From the NCBI RefSeq assembly GCF_003666245.1, contig NZ_MJLZ01000001.1:124001-188000 (forward strand): DNA of 64,000 nt. Reading direction: 5' to 3'. Below the pieces are notes generated by a model. That model had not been told where the DNA came from. It worked only from the letters and a program-made list of their open reading frames with translations, and ran no database searches. The DNA comes from Brenneria alni (GTDB lineage: Bacteria > Pseudomonadota > Gammaproteobacteria > Enterobacterales > Enterobacteriaceae). A program made the translations under genes and the position numbers. Below are positions 41,164 to 50,647 of the stretch, piece by piece (the stretch's first letter is position 1; each line of letters begins with the position of its first letter).

Positions 41164-41850
41164 TTATCTTGATATCGCTTTCTCGACATCATGCAGCAAC
41201 ATATGCAACATTGCCGTATCCCTCTGCTCTAATCGACCCAGTCGTTGATGAATCCAGTCGCGTAATTTTTCATCATCATCTACCGCTAAATTGATTAGCA
41301 GCCTCTCTAATCGCTGACGTAACGCCGACAACTGCCCGGATTGTGGCGGTATGGCTTCGTCGTGTTTGACCCGCATTAACTCCGCCAGTTGATAGCAATA
41401 CACCATCACTGCCTGACCAAGATTCAGCGACGGATAGTCAGCTTTCATCGGTACGCCGGTTAAAATATCCGCCAGTTCGAGTTCTTCATTTGTCAGGCCA
41501 GCGTCTTCACGCCCGAACACCAGCGCAGCAGATCCTACCCAGTGCTGTTTTTCCTGCACCACCCCTAACAATTCGGCGGGCGTGCAATAATAACGAAATC
41601 GGGCACGGCTGCGTGCCGTGGTTGCAATAGTAAAATCAATATCTGCCAACGCATCCGCCAGCGTAGGAAACGTCGTTGCCGCATCCAGAATATCCACTGA
41701 ACCATGAGCGACCCAACGTGCGGCTTGCTCCTGATGAACGTTGCTGCCGACAATGCGCAACTCATCAAAACCCATCGTTTTCATCGCCCTCGCGGCGGCT
41801 CCCACATTCTCGGCTCGTGCGGGTTCAACCAAAATAATATGAAACTGCAT
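41164..41850 (-). CDS. yjtD: YjtD (LasT), SpoU-family RNA 2'-O-methyltransferase
   Basis: SPOUT/TrmH-type RNA methyltransferase related to TrmJ; the exact RNA target of LasT is not established. The start at 41850 (MQFHIILVEPARAENVGAA) follows ggag by 6 bases. The three SpoU motifs are visible: PARAENVGAAARAMKTMG, ALVFGREDAGLTNEEL and YPSLNLGQAVMVYCYQ. 228 aa, the E. coli length. It sits between arcA and the thr promoter as in E. coli. Confidence 0.92.
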   Translation of the reverse strand: MQFHIILVEPARAENVGAAARAMKTMGFDELRIVGSNVHQEQAARWVAHGSVDILDAATTFPTLADALADIDFTIATTARSRARFRYYCTPAELLGVVQEKQHWVGSAALVFGREDAGLTNEELELADILTGVPMKADYPSLNLGQAVMVYCYQLAELMRVKHDEAIPPQSGQLSALRQRLERLLINLAVDDDEKLRDWIHQRLGRLEQRDTAMLHMLLHDVEKAISR

Positions 41851-42149
41851 CAACACTCCATAAGTAACACTAAAAGAGGAAACGCCAGGCAGATGTTATT
41901 TTGTAAATTAACAAGAGAACAACAAAATATCGCGTCGTTAACCATGAGTAAAAAGAGATGCAGCCTAATGGAAAAATCGTCGATCAGCCGGGATTATTTA
42001 TCATAAAAATAAAAATAATATATTAAATATCAATACATTAAAATAATATTCCGCAACAACTTTTTATATTTCCACCATCAACATTTGTTATGCTGAATCG
42101 TTCATAAAAAGTGCTAAATTGTGACTTAACCTGGCAATCTTGTAAGTGT

Positions 42150-42178
42150 TTTTCACAAAATAGTTACCGTGCTACAAT
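42150..42178 (+). promoter_or_regulatory. Candidate arcA promoter
   Basis: TTTTCA (42150-42155), a 17-base spacer, then TACAAT (42173-42178). The -10 is close to consensus, the -35 moderate. About 300 bases before arcA. Confidence 0.5.
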
Positions 42179-42215
42179 GAAATTTGATATATGTCAACGG
42201 AACCGTAGATTTATC

Positions 42216-42240
42216 AGTAAGCAAAATCCATGCTTACTGT
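42216..42240 (+). other. Hairpin in the arcA leader
   Basis: CAGTAAGCA/TGCTTACTG, a perfect 9-bp stem with a 7-base loop, located about 40 bases downstream of the candidate -10 box. No T-run follows, so it is more likely an RNA stability or regulatory structure, or a protein-binding palindrome, than a terminator. Confidence 0.5.
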
Positions 42241-42475
42241 TATGTTGCTGTTAATAAGGTTAAACTATGCGCCACTTTGAGCGCTGTTAAACCAGTGCTG
42301 TTATCATTTGCCGTCGTCGTATGCGTGCAGGTGAAATATGCATCAAGAACGCATTTACGTACTTTAGTCCAATGTTGAGTGAGATGGCGCTACTTGCCTA
42401 TGAAACTCCAATGATAACAGCGACTTATGTACTTCCGATCTCTATTATTTTAGTTGGCAATCTTAGGTAGCAAAC

Positions 42476-43192
42476 ATGCAGACGCCGCACATTCTTATTG
42501 TTGAAGACGAGTTGGTAACTCGCAATACCCTCAAAAGTATTTTTGAGGCGGAAGGATATCTTGTTCACGAAGCCACAGATGGCGCAGAAATGCATCACAT
42601 CCTGTCTGAGAACGACATTAATCTGGTGATCATGGATATCAATCTGCCAGGTAAAAATGGTTTACTGTTAGCACGTGAGCTGCGTGAACAAGCCAGCGTC
42701 GCTCTGATGTTCCTTACCGGTCGCGACAACGAAGTGGACAAGATCCTTGGTTTGGAAATTGGCGCCGATGACTACATCACTAAACCATTCAATCCGCGTG
42801 AATTAACCATCCGGGCCCGAAACCTGCTGTCACGCACCATGAATCTGGGTGGCGGCACAGAAGAACGTCGTTTGGTTGAAAGCTATCGCTTTAATGGCTG
42901 GGAACTGGACATTAACAGCCGTTCATTGATCAGCCCCGCTGGTGAGCAATACAAGCTGCCACGCAGTGAATTCCGCGCCATGCTGCATTTCTGTGAAAAC
43001 CCCGGCAAGATTCAGTCCCGTGCGGAACTGTTGAAGAAAATGACCGGGCGCGAGTTGAAGCCTCATGACCGCACGGTCGACGTTACCATCCGCCGTATCC
43101 GTAAACACTTTGAATCTACGGCCGATACCCCTGAAATTATTGCCACCATTCACGGTGAAGGTTACCGCTTCTGTGGCGATCTGGAAGACTGA
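42476..43192 (+). CDS. arcA: ArcA, aerobic respiration control response regulator
   Basis: OmpR-type response regulator phosphorylated by ArcB; represses respiratory genes in low oxygen. Receiver domain 1-120 with acidic pocket EDE (10-12), phospho-acceptor D54 in VIMDINLPG, and K-containing [12 protein letters not shown]; winged-helix DNA-binding domain in the C-terminal half ([12 protein letters not shown]). 238 aa, exactly E. coli. creBCD, which precede arcA in E. coli, are missing here. Confidence 0.98.
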   Translation: MQTPHILIVEDELVTRNTLKSIFEAEGYLVHEATDGAEMHHILSENDINLVIMDINLPGKNGLLLARELREQASVALMFLTGRDNEVDKILGLEIGADDYITKPFNPRELTIRARNLLSRTMNLGGGTEERRLVESYRFNGWELDINSRSLISPAGEQYKLPRSEFRAMLHFCENPGKIQSRAELLKKMTGRELKPHDRTVDVTIRRIRKHFESTADTPEIIATIHGEGYRFCGDLED

Positions 43193-43201
43193 TTCCACTC
43201 A

Positions 43202-43230
43202 GCCGAAGCAGCTCAGTTCCCTGCTTCGGC
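43202..43230 (+). terminator. arcA downstream hairpin
   Basis: GCCGAAGCA/TGCTTCGGC (9-bp stem, 11-base loop), 9 bases after the arcA stop and between convergent arcA and creA. Only a weak T-tract (cacaccttt) follows. Confidence 0.65.
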
Positions 43231-43261
43231 CACACCTTTCAGCATACTGATGGTTTTCCTT

Positions 43262-43750
43262 CTACTCTGCGCTACTGCCCTTTACCCATGGCATCACCGG
43301 CACAGCACTTAATGCATTTTTTGGCGATCCCTCAACCAGACGATCGGAATAGGTCAGATAGATAAGCGCATTGCGCTTCTGATCGTAGAATCGCACTACC
43401 TGTAACTTTTTAAACACCAACGATGTGCGTTTCTGGAATACCACTTCCCCTTTTTTGCCGCCATTTTTAATTTTGTCGTTCAGTACGATTGGCCCAACCT
43501 GCTGACAAGAAATCGCGGCATCTGACGTATCTTCTGCCAGCCCTAGCCCACCTTTGATTCCTCCGGTTTTCGCCCGGCTGATGTAACAGGTCACGTTATC
43601 CACATCAGGATCGTCAAACGCCTCCACCACAATTTTATGGTCCGGGCCCAATAGCTTAAACGTCGTATCGACGGAACCAATCTCTTCAGCCTGAACGGAA
43701 CCCACAGACAACACCAGTAAGCCAACACTCATCATGAACTTTTTATTCAT
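43262..43750 (-). CDS. creA: CreA, periplasmic protein of unknown function
   Basis: DUF1308-type secreted protein. Signal peptide at residues 1-21 ([21 protein letters not shown]), then a mature domain with [20 protein letters not shown], one cysteine pair candidate (VTCYIS and ISCQQVG) and [16 protein letters not shown]. 162 aa against 157. In E. coli it heads creABCD; here creBCD is absent, so it is an orphan. Function unknown. Confidence 0.92.
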   Translation of the reverse strand: MNKKFMMSVGLLVLSVGSVQAEEIGSVDTTFKLLGPDHKIVVEAFDDPDVDNVTCYISRAKTGGIKGGLGLAEDTSDAAISCQQVGPIVLNDKIKNGGKKGEVVFQKRTSLVFKKLQVVRFYDQKRNALIYLTYSDRLVEGSPKNALSAVPVMPWVKGSSAE

Positions 43751-43960
43751 ATTCCGACTCTCAAATTATTTATCACCAATTATTAACATCTGCGTGAGGG
43801 GACAGCGTCATGTCAGATAAATCGCCACAGTGCCCACATTGTATTATCCGAATACCGAACAGAACATCTTTAAAATCTTAAGCAGTACCAATGTAAAAAA
43901 ATTGCTATGATGCTACCCATCTATGTACTTAGTGCTCAGTGTGTTTTATGAGGAAGATCT

Positions 43961-44857
43961 ATGGATCAAGCCAGTATAATACGTGACCTCCTTGACTGGC
44001 TGGAAAGCCATCTCGATCAGCCTTTATCCCTCGATAATGTGTCAGCAAAAGCAGGCTACTCAAAATGGCATTTACAGAGGATGTTCAAGGAGGTGACCGG
44101 ACATGCGATTGGTTCATACATTCGCGCTCGTCGGCTAACCAAAGCTGCTGTGGCGCTGTGTCTGACCAGCAGACCGATCCTTGATATTGCCCTGCAATAT
44201 CGCTTCGATTCTCAACAAACTTTCACTCGCGCTTTTAAAAAACAGTTTGCACAAACACCTGCGTCTTATCGGCGTTCGGATAACTGGAATACTTACGGCA
44301 TCCATCCGCCTATCCGTTTAGGCGAATTCACATTGCCACAACCTCAGTTCGTTACGTTGCCGGAAATGCACTTTATCGGACTGACACAAACCTATAGCTG
44401 TCGTCTGGAACAGATTTGTAATTTCAGGACTGAAATCCGTATTCATTACTGGCGCCAGTTCCTGGGCGAAACCAAAACGATCCCGCCAGTGCTGTATGGA
44501 CTGCATCATTCGCAGCCGAGCAAGGAGAAAGACGACGAGCATGAGGTGCTCTACACCACCGCACTGGAGACACAATACTTGCCGGATGACGTACATACCG
44601 GCGAGCCGATCACCTTACCAAGCGGTGATTACGCCATGTTTATCTATGAAGGACCGTCTGATGGACTACAGGATTTCATTATCACGTTATATGACACCAG
44701 TATGCCGACATTCCAACTCACCCGCCGGAAAGGGTTTAACGTAGAGCGCTTCCATCCCAACGCTGAATCTGCTAATTCCGACACAATGCCCAAAACCATC
44801 CGCTGTGAATTTTTTATTCCCATACTGCTGCATGCTGAACAAGAATCAGCGCTGTAG
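43961..44857 (+). CDS. rob: Rob, AraC-family transcriptional regulator
   Basis: MarA/SoxS-like activator of multidrug, solvent and oxidative stress genes. N-terminal double helix-turn-helix (residues about 8-105) with KAGYSKWHLQRMFKEVTGH and FDSQQTFTRAFKKQFAQTPA; C-terminal GyrI-like ligand domain. 298 aa against 289 in E. coli, with a slightly longer tail. Its 3' end overlaps that of gpmB by 12 bases. Confidence 0.96.
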   Translation: MDQASIIRDLLDWLESHLDQPLSLDNVSAKAGYSKWHLQRMFKEVTGHAIGSYIRARRLTKAAVALCLTSRPILDIALQYRFDSQQTFTRAFKKQFAQTPASYRRSDNWNTYGIHPPIRLGEFTLPQPQFVTLPEMHFIGLTQTYSCRLEQICNFRTEIRIHYWRQFLGETKTIPPVLYGLHHSQPSKEKDDEHEVLYTTALETQYLPDDVHTGEPITLPSGDYAMFIYEGPSDGLQDFIITLYDTSMPTFQLTRRKGFNVERFHPNAESANSDTMPKTIRCEFFIPILLHAEQESAL

Positions 44858-45496
44858 CTCATCCAATGCCGGGGTATCCAGATGCGATACATCACCGGCT
44901 GTTTCAACAACCCATCCGGAAGCCAGCCACGGACTCTGTTGATAATCAATGCGTGACAGGGAACAGTTGCGCAGCCGCAGGCGGCGCTCGGCCCAGGCAG
45001 GTAAACCCAGTATCGTACTGAGCAGACATCCCAGCGCCATACCATGACTGACTAACAGGGGGCGGCTTCCTTCAGGCAGCGCCAGGCAACGTTCCAGCAC
45101 ACCGTGCATACGCGCCGCCATTTCCACCATCGATTCACCCTCTGGGATCCTCCCGTCAGGCGTGCCATCCACCAGTTGTTTACGCCACCCTTCTTCTTCT
45201 ACACTCAGCAAGTCAATATCGCGTTTCTCAAGGATCCCCATATTAAGCTCACGTAAACCTGGCTCAATGATTATCTGACAATCACCGCACGCCTGGGCGA
45301 TAATTTCCGTAGTGCGGCGTGTTCGCCCTAAGTCACTGGTAAAGATATGTGTAATGCCCAATTTTTTTACGCGCTCCGCAACCTGATGCGCCTGATGTTC
45401 ACCCCGAGGCGTTAGCGCACTGTCAGAGTGCCCTTGAATACGCCGCGTCATATTCCATTCCGTTTCGCCGTGGCGAACAAGATATACCTGTAACAT
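44846..45496 (-). CDS. gpmB: GpmB (YtjC), phosphoglycerate-mutase-like phosphatase
   Basis: Histidine-phosphatase-superfamily protein. The RHG motif [10 protein letters not shown] lies at residues 7-16 and the second catalytic His in [10 protein letters not shown]. 216 aa, against 215. Annotated as a phosphoglycerate mutase in E. coli but with little mutase activity, so phosphatase is the safer reading. Divergent from yjjX. Confidence 0.94.
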   Translation of the reverse strand: MLQVYLVRHGETEWNMTRRIQGHSDSALTPRGEHQAHQVAERVKKLGITHIFTSDLGRTRRTTEIIAQACGDCQIIIEPGLRELNMGILEKRDIDLLSVEEEGWRKQLVDGTPDGRIPEGESMVEMAARMHGVLERCLALPEGSRPLLVSHGMALGCLLSTILGLPAWAERRLRLRNCSLSRIDYQQSPWLASGWVVETAGDVSHLDTPALDELQR

Positions 45497-45547
45497 GGTT
45501 ATTTTCCGTTATACTGCGTCAAATTAACTAAAGAGTATAAAACCGTT

Positions 45548-46084
45548 ATGTATCACGTTGTAGCAGCAACCACCAACCCGGCAAAAATTGAGGCTATTAC
45601 TTTAGCATTCACAGATGTCTTTGGTGCAGACAATTGCCGCATAGAGGGTGTTGATGTCGACAGCGGCGTTCCACGCCAACCGCTCGGATCGGTTGAAACC
45701 CGCACCGGCGCCAGAAACCGGGTGATGATGGCCCGTCAAGTGCGCCCGGAAGCTGACTTTTGGGTTGGCGTTGAAGCAGGAATAGAAGAGCACATGACAT
45801 TCGCCTGGATGGTGATTGAAAACACTCACCTGCGCGGTGAATCACGCTCTGCCAGCCTGATTCTACCAGAAAGTATATTACAAGGTATCCGTGAAGGGAG
45901 AGAATTAGGCGATGAGATGGCACGACTGACAGGTATACAGGACATTAAGCATCAGGGCGGCGCCATAGGTGTTTTCACTGACGGAAAACTGTCGCGCACC
46001 AGCGTCTATCATCAGGCACTGCTGTTGGCGCTCGTGCCTTTTCATAACCCTATCTACCAGACGCCGGTACAGATTGTAAATTAA
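45548..46084 (+). CDS. yjjX: YjjX, inosine/xanthosine triphosphatase
   Basis: ITPase/XTPase (NTPase of the Maf/HAM1-like fold) that removes damaged purine nucleotides; it has been found associated with EF-Tu. Key stretches: [37 protein letters not shown] and [12 protein letters not shown]. 178 aa against about 170. Its 3' end overlaps that of the convergent trpR by 4 bases. Confidence 0.94.
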   Translation: MYHVVAATTNPAKIEAITLAFTDVFGADNCRIEGVDVDSGVPRQPLGSVETRTGARNRVMMARQVRPEADFWVGVEAGIEEHMTFAWMVIENTHLRGESRSASLILPESILQGIREGRELGDEMARLTGIQDIKHQGGAIGVFTDGKLSRTSVYHQALLLALVPFHNPIYQTPVQIVN

Positions 46085-46428
46085 CCCTCATTGCCCCGAC
46101 CTTTATCTTCGGGCAGTAATTGCGCTTCCAGCCAGCTTTTCAGTGCGGGAGGCGCGGCTTTCAGGCTATTCGAACCACGGGTGATGGTCGCGATCCCTGC
46201 GCCCAATTCGTTCTTCAATTCGCGCTGGCTCATTTCACCACGTATCAGTTCCTGAATAATACGTACCCGAGTACCCAGCGCGGTACGTTCATCCGCAGTC
46301 AGCAGCAGTTGTAATAACGGCTGATGAAGATCTTCGTTCACTGACTGTTGCAACAGCGCCACAAAGCGTAGCCAGTCTTTATTACCCTGCTCGGAGAGCG
46401 CGGGATCGATAAGCGATAACGGGGTCAT
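46081..46428 (-). CDS. trpR: TrpR, tryptophan repressor
   Basis: Binds L-tryptophan and represses trp, aroH and its own gene. The helix-turn-helix block [20 protein letters not shown] and [10 protein letters not shown] are intact, as is the [15 protein letters not shown] tryptophan-pocket helix. 115 aa against 108; the N-terminus ([15 protein letters not shown]) and the tail diverge. A palindromic trp operator lies immediately upstream. Confidence 0.97.
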   Translation of the reverse strand: MTPLSLIDPALSEQGNKDWLRFVALLQQSVNEDLHQPLLQLLLTADERTALGTRVRIIQELIRGEMSQRELKNELGAGIATITRGSNSLKAAPPALKSWLEAQLLPEDKGRGNEG

Positions 46429-46438
46429 AGCAGGCTGC

Positions 46439-46458
46439 CATACTATTTAACTAGTACA
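46439..46458 (-). promoter_or_regulatory. trp operator of trpR (autoregulation)
   Basis: Minus-strand tgtactagttaaatagtatg contains the palindrome GTACTA-N4/6-TAGTA(T) characteristic of TrpR operators, 10-30 bases before the trpR start. The trpEDCBA operator core ACTAGTTAA is reproduced exactly. A -10-like TATGCT lies directly upstream, so repressor binding would block initiation. Confidence 0.82.
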
Positions 46459-46500
46459 GCAGCATAGCACAAGTTGTGAAAAATGATCGCTCGGGCAGCC

Positions 46501-48429
46501 TCAATAGCGCCGCTGCCATTCTGCATCGGTCAGCACCTTGTCGGGCTGATGCAGGAAGTGACGATAAAAAACGTCATAGGCCAAAACATTTTTCACGTAT
46601 CCACGCGTTTCAGAGAACGGAATACTCTCAATAAACGCCACCGCGTCAATACGCCCGGCACTGTTTCTCAGCCAGGTATTCACACGGGATGGCCCGGCAT
46701 TATAGGCGGCTGAGGCCAAAATACGGTTACGGCCAAACGTCTGATAAACATACTCCAGATAATGGGTTCCCAAGAGGATGTTAGTCTGTGGGTCAAACAG
46801 TTGGCCGCTATTACTGTATCCAGGGACATTACTCATCTGCGCCGTATGCTGCGCTGTTGCCGGCATCAGTTGCATCAGCCCCGAGGCCCCAACCGGGGAG
46901 CGGGCCTGCGGATTCCAGGCGCTCTCCTGCCGCGCTATCGCCATCGCATAACTCTGGCTGATACCTTTATCCTGTGTGGCGCGCAGGAATTCATCATTCC
47001 AGGCCAACGGGAAACGTTCTTCCAGATGATCCCACAACTTGGCGACGATCGTGGCCTGAACGCTTAAGTCCGGCCAGCGCTGCTCAAACGCATAGCGGGC
47101 GAGTGCTTCCTGCTGTGGCGGACTGCTGTTGGTCACCAGACCGACCCACTCACTGCGCGCCAGATTGTCCATCCGCCAGAACATCAATTCCCGGACGCGG
47201 ACAACTTCCGGCAGTTGTGATAATAAACGGTCCGGTCTGACGGCGGTTTTTATCGTTATCGGATAGGGTTCATTCAGCTTCTGTGCCGCCGCCATCGGAT
47301 AAAAACCACGCACTACCATCAGTTCGCGCAACAACGCTTCTCCTTCCTGACGTTTTCCTTGATCCAGCAGCAAAGCAGCCCGCCAATAACGCCACTCATC
47401 TTTCTGCCGAACCTCTGCCGGCAATCGCGCCAGCCAGGTCGCCAGCCCTTGACGATCCCCCGTTCCCAGCGCCATACGCACTCTCCGCTCCAGCAATGTT
47501 GCGGAAGCGCTGCGCTGCACCACACCGTCACGCCAACTCGCCTGTTCCGGGGTGGCATCATTGCCCATCAGACGCCAGGCTATGATTTCTTCCATCTCCT
47601 GGCGTTCTGCCGCGCTCATCTTTTGCAAACGGACAATCACCGGCAGCATTGAACGGGCATTATCAGCGTCCTGGCGGGCCACTCGGCTGAATGCAGACAA
47701 TGTCACCTTACGGGTAAAGTCGGTCGGGCCCACCGAGCGGGCGAAACTTTCGAGCGTATTCGGCTCGCTGTGTAACCTTACCAGCGCATCACTGATGGTT
47801 TTGTAATCATCGGTAAGCTGCCTGGCCAGATACGTCACCAACCCGGTGCTGCCTTCCTTCATTGCCAGCCGGATCCGCTCCAGCGTGGTCAATGGGGTCT
47901 GTTCGCCTGCCTGTTGCCAAACGGCAAACAGTTTATCGCAGACTGAAGGCAGTGAACGTCCCGTCAGCCAAATATCGCGGGTGGCATCCCATACGCCCTG
48001 ACGCTGTCCGGTAGCCCATTGTGCATAATAAAAATTACAACGTGCCGTTACCGGCTTCGGCGGTTGTGGGCTGAAAGCTAATAATCCTTGCCAATCCTGC
48101 CGCCGTGCCAACTCATTGACAAAGCTGGTATTCAAATTACGTGCCGGCGGCAACGTGGGATGTGCGGCAATAAATTGTTTAACCTGTGAAGCGCTGACCT
48201 GACTCAGATCCTGCGTCAGCGCACGATATTCCAGATAAGGATAAAGCGGATAGTTACGCAACGTCGGCATAATCTGCGCCACGGTGTCCAACTGGTTACT
48301 ATCCCATGCCTGCTTAACCTGCTGATAGCGCTGACGCTGTTCATCCAGAGAATCCGCCAGCACATGACCCGAAGCCCCCGCCAGGCATACCGCCGCCAGG
48401 GCGTACCACCAATGACCCGCTTTAACCAT
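46501..48429 (-). CDS. slt: Slt, soluble lytic murein transglycosylase (Slt70)
   Basis: Periplasmic enzyme cutting the glycan strand with formation of 1,6-anhydro-MurNAc. Signal peptide at 1-25, cleaved before DSLDEQRQRYQ; a large alpha-helical U and L superhelical domain follows; the catalytic goose-lysozyme-like domain is C-terminal with the catalytic Glu in AIARQESAWNP, and GASGLMQLMPATA and AYNAGPSRV. 642 aa against 645. An alternative ATG 18 bases upstream (48447) gives 648 aa; neither has a strong ribosome site. Confidence 0.95.
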   Translation of the reverse strand: MVKAGHWWYALAAVCLAGASGHVLADSLDEQRQRYQQVKQAWDSNQLDTVAQIMPTLRNYPLYPYLEYRALTQDLSQVSASQVKQFIAAHPTLPPARNLNTSFVNELARRQDWQGLLAFSPQPPKPVTARCNFYYAQWATGQRQGVWDATRDIWLTGRSLPSVCDKLFAVWQQAGEQTPLTTLERIRLAMKEGSTGLVTYLARQLTDDYKTISDALVRLHSEPNTLESFARSVGPTDFTRKVTLSAFSRVARQDADNARSMLPVIVRLQKMSAAERQEMEEIIAWRLMGNDATPEQASWRDGVVQRSASATLLERRVRMALGTGDRQGLATWLARLPAEVRQKDEWRYWRAALLLDQGKRQEGEALLRELMVVRGFYPMAAAQKLNEPYPITIKTAVRPDRLLSQLPEVVRVRELMFWRMDNLARSEWVGLVTNSSPPQQEALARYAFEQRWPDLSVQATIVAKLWDHLEERFPLAWNDEFLRATQDKGISQSYAMAIARQESAWNPQARSPVGASGLMQLMPATAQHTAQMSNVPGYSNSGQLFDPQTNILLGTHYLEYVYQTFGRNRILASAAYNAGPSRVNTWLRNSAGRIDAVAFIESIPFSETRGYVKNVLAYDVFYRHFLHQPDKVLTDAEWQRRY

Positions 48430-48832
48430 AACCTGCGTTAACCTCATCCGTTTTTAATTTTTTTATCAATACGACTCAAAATACCGACACCATCAGACCA
48501 CTCGCGCCGAACATCATGTACGTCATTATGATCCTGTATGCATCGATTAAGTGTGGCACATGATACAAGACAGCGACATGCCAATCGGGACGAATGCCGA
48601 ATCAAGCGCATCTTTTCCTCAACAACGGTATCTGCCCACATGCTGGTAACGGCAAATAGCCGGATAGCTGGGATCGGGCAAGGAAACCAGCTACACTCCA
48701 GAATCAGAATGATCGATCTGCCGCAGGTGGTTTATCCTCTGCGGCAATCAGTTCCCAACGTGCCCGCCACGCGTGTGGCGCATAAACAATCATATCAATA
48801 ACAACACAGACAGAGAGAGGCGAAGTCGCAAC
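48430..48832. other. slt-ettA divergent region with structured ettA leader
   Basis: 403 bases. No gene is seen. Two hairpins precede ettA: GCCGCAG/CTGCGGC (48720-48745) and CGCCAC/GTGGCG (48765-48780). Neither is followed by a T-run, so a folded 5' leader rather than a terminator is likely. Confidence 0.55.
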
Positions 48833-50500
48833 GTGGCTCAATATGTTTACACCATGCATCGCGTCGGCAAAGTCGTTCCGCCGAAACGTCATATTCTGAA
48901 AAACATCTCCCTCAGCTTTTTCCCCGGCGCCAAGATTGGCGTACTGGGCCTGAACGGAGCCGGTAAATCTACCCTGCTGCGCATTATGGCCGGCATTGAT
49001 AAGGACATTGAAGGGGAAGCGCGCCCGCAACCCGGTATTAAAATCGGCTATCTGCCGCAAGAGCCAAAGCTCAACCCGGAGCACAGCGTGCGCGAATCGG
49101 TCGAAGAAGCCGTAGCCGAAGTGGTCACGGCGCTGAAACGTCTTGATGAAGTGTATGCGCTGTATGCTGACCCGGATGCCGATTTCGACAAGCTGGCCGC
49201 CGAGCAGGGTAAACTGGAAGAGATCATCCAGGCCCACGACGGCCATAATCTGAACAACCAGTTGGAGCGTGCGGCGGATGCCCTGCGTTTGCCGGAGTGG
49301 GGCGCCAAAATCGCCAACCTGTCCGGTGGTGAGCGTCGCCGCGTCGCGTTGTGCCGTCTGCTGCTGGAAAAACCGGACATGCTGTTGCTCGACGAACCAA
49401 CCAACCACCTGGATGCCGAATCCGTCGCCTGGCTGGAACGTTTCCTGCACGACTTTGAGGGCACCGTGGTTGCCATCACCCACGACCGTTACTTCCTCGA
49501 TAATGTTGCAGGTTGGATCCTGGAGCTGGACCGTGGCGAGGGAATACCGTGGGAAGGTAACTACTCGTCCTGGCTGGAGCAGAAAGATCAGCGCCTGGCA
49601 CAAGAAGCGTCTTCCGAAGCGGCTCGCCGTAAATCCATCGAGAAAGAGCTGGAGTGGGTTCGTCAGGGAGCCAAAGGCCGCCAGTCTAAAGGCAAGGCGC
49701 GTCTGGCTCGTTTTGAAGAACTTAATAGCACGGAATACCAGAAACGTAACGAAACCAACGAACTGTTCATTCCACCAGGCCCACGTCTTGGCGATAAGGT
49801 GGTTGAAGTCACCAACCTGAGCAAATCCTACGGCGATCGTCAGTTAATCGACGGATTGTCCTTCGCCGTACCAAAAGGGGCGATTGTCGGGATCATCGGC
49901 CCGAATGGCGCGGGTAAATCGACGCTGTTCCGTATGATGTCAGGTCAGGAACAGCCGGATAGCGGCAGCATTGAGTTGGGTGAAACGGTGAAGCTGGCGT
50001 CGGTCGATCAGTTCCGCGACGCGATGGACAACAGTAAAACCGTGTGGGAAGAAGTTTCCGGCGGGCAGGATATCATGCGTGTCGGCAACACCGAGATGCC
50101 AAGCCGCGCCTATGTGGGCCGTTTCAACTTCAAAGGCGTCGATCAGGGCAAACGCGTGGGCGAGTTGTCCGGCGGGGAGCGCGGTCGTCTGCATCTGGCT
50201 AAACTGTTACAGGTTGGCGGCAACGTTCTGCTGCTTGACGAACCAACCAACGACCTGGATATCGAAACCCTGCGCGCACTGGAAAACGCCCTGTTGGAGT
50301 TCCCCGGCTGCGCCATGGTTATCTCGCACGACCGCTGGTTCCTGGATCGTATCGCCACCCACATTCTGGATTATCAGGATGAAGGTAAAGTGGCGTTCTT
50401 TGAAGGTAACTTCACCGAGTATGAAGAGTACAAAAAACGCACTCTCGGTGCTGAAGCCCTCGAACCACACCGTATCAAATACAAAAAGATGTCCAAGTAA
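48833..50500 (+). CDS. ettA: EttA, energy-dependent translational throttle ABC-F protein (GTG start)
   Basis: Ribosomal E-site ABC-F factor that gates the first peptide bond according to ATP/ADP. The start is a GTG at 48833 giving VAQYVYTMHRVGKVVPPKRH; an upstream in-frame start at 48773 is unlikely. Two ATPase domains: Walker A GLNGAGKST and GPNGAGKST, signatures LSGGERRR and LSGGERGR, Walker B MLLLDEPTNHLD and VLLLDEPTNDLD. The arm/linker between them is intact. 555 aa, equal to E. coli. Confidence 0.97.
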   Translation: MAQYVYTMHRVGKVVPPKRHILKNISLSFFPGAKIGVLGLNGAGKSTLLRIMAGIDKDIEGEARPQPGIKIGYLPQEPKLNPEHSVRESVEEAVAEVVTALKRLDEVYALYADPDADFDKLAAEQGKLEEIIQAHDGHNLNNQLERAADALRLPEWGAKIANLSGGERRRVALCRLLLEKPDMLLLDEPTNHLDAESVAWLERFLHDFEGTVVAITHDRYFLDNVAGWILELDRGEGIPWEGNYSSWLEQKDQRLAQEASSEAARRKSIEKELEWVRQGAKGRQSKGKARLARFEELNSTEYQKRNETNELFIPPGPRLGDKVVEVTNLSKSYGDRQLIDGLSFAVPKGAIVGIIGPNGAGKSTLFRMMSGQEQPDSGSIELGETVKLASVDQFRDAMDNSKTVWEEVSGGQDIMRVGNTEMPSRAYVGRFNFKGVDQGKRVGELSGGERGRLHLAKLLQVGGNVLLLDEPTNDLDIETLRALENALLEFPGCAMVISHDRWFLDRIATHILDYQDEGKVAFFEGNFTEYEEYKKRTLGAEALEPHRIKYKKMSK

Positions 50501-50508
50501 TGCCATAT

Positions 50509-50530
50509 GGCCCGCGCTTGCGGGCCGTTT
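50509..50530 (+). terminator. ettA terminator
   Basis: GGCCCGC/GCGGGCC stem (7 bp, 4-base loop gctt) followed by GTTT, 9 bases after the stop. Short T-tract. Confidence 0.75.
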
Positions 50531-50647
50531 CCGCGCCCTCTTCCCCGGCAGACACTAAATCCGGCAATCTTATTCCCTCAATATAACGCCGTTCTACACT
50601 GTAGTAGGAGAAAGGCACATAGCACTAAACAAACAGAGGAACACACC

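Larger units (their letters stand above)
41851..42475. other. yjtD-arcA divergent region and long arcA leader
   Basis: 625 bases. The part near 42000-42070 is very AT-rich. A promoter candidate at 42150-42178 would give an arcA leader of nearly 300 bases, in line with the long leader known in E. coli. The leader contains a strong 9-bp hairpin (42216-42240). A 64-codon open frame at 42184-42378 has no ribosome site and is not taken as a gene. Confidence 0.65.

Noticed and set aside
42184-42378. A 64-codon open frame in the arcA leader
   Set aside because: No ribosome site, starts next to the candidate -10 box and ends before arcA; it does not resemble E. coli YjjY.
48704-49603. A 299-codon open frame on the minus strand across ettA
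   Set aside because: Antisense to the conserved ettA coding sequence, with no ribosome site and no recognisable family; a shadow of biased codon use.
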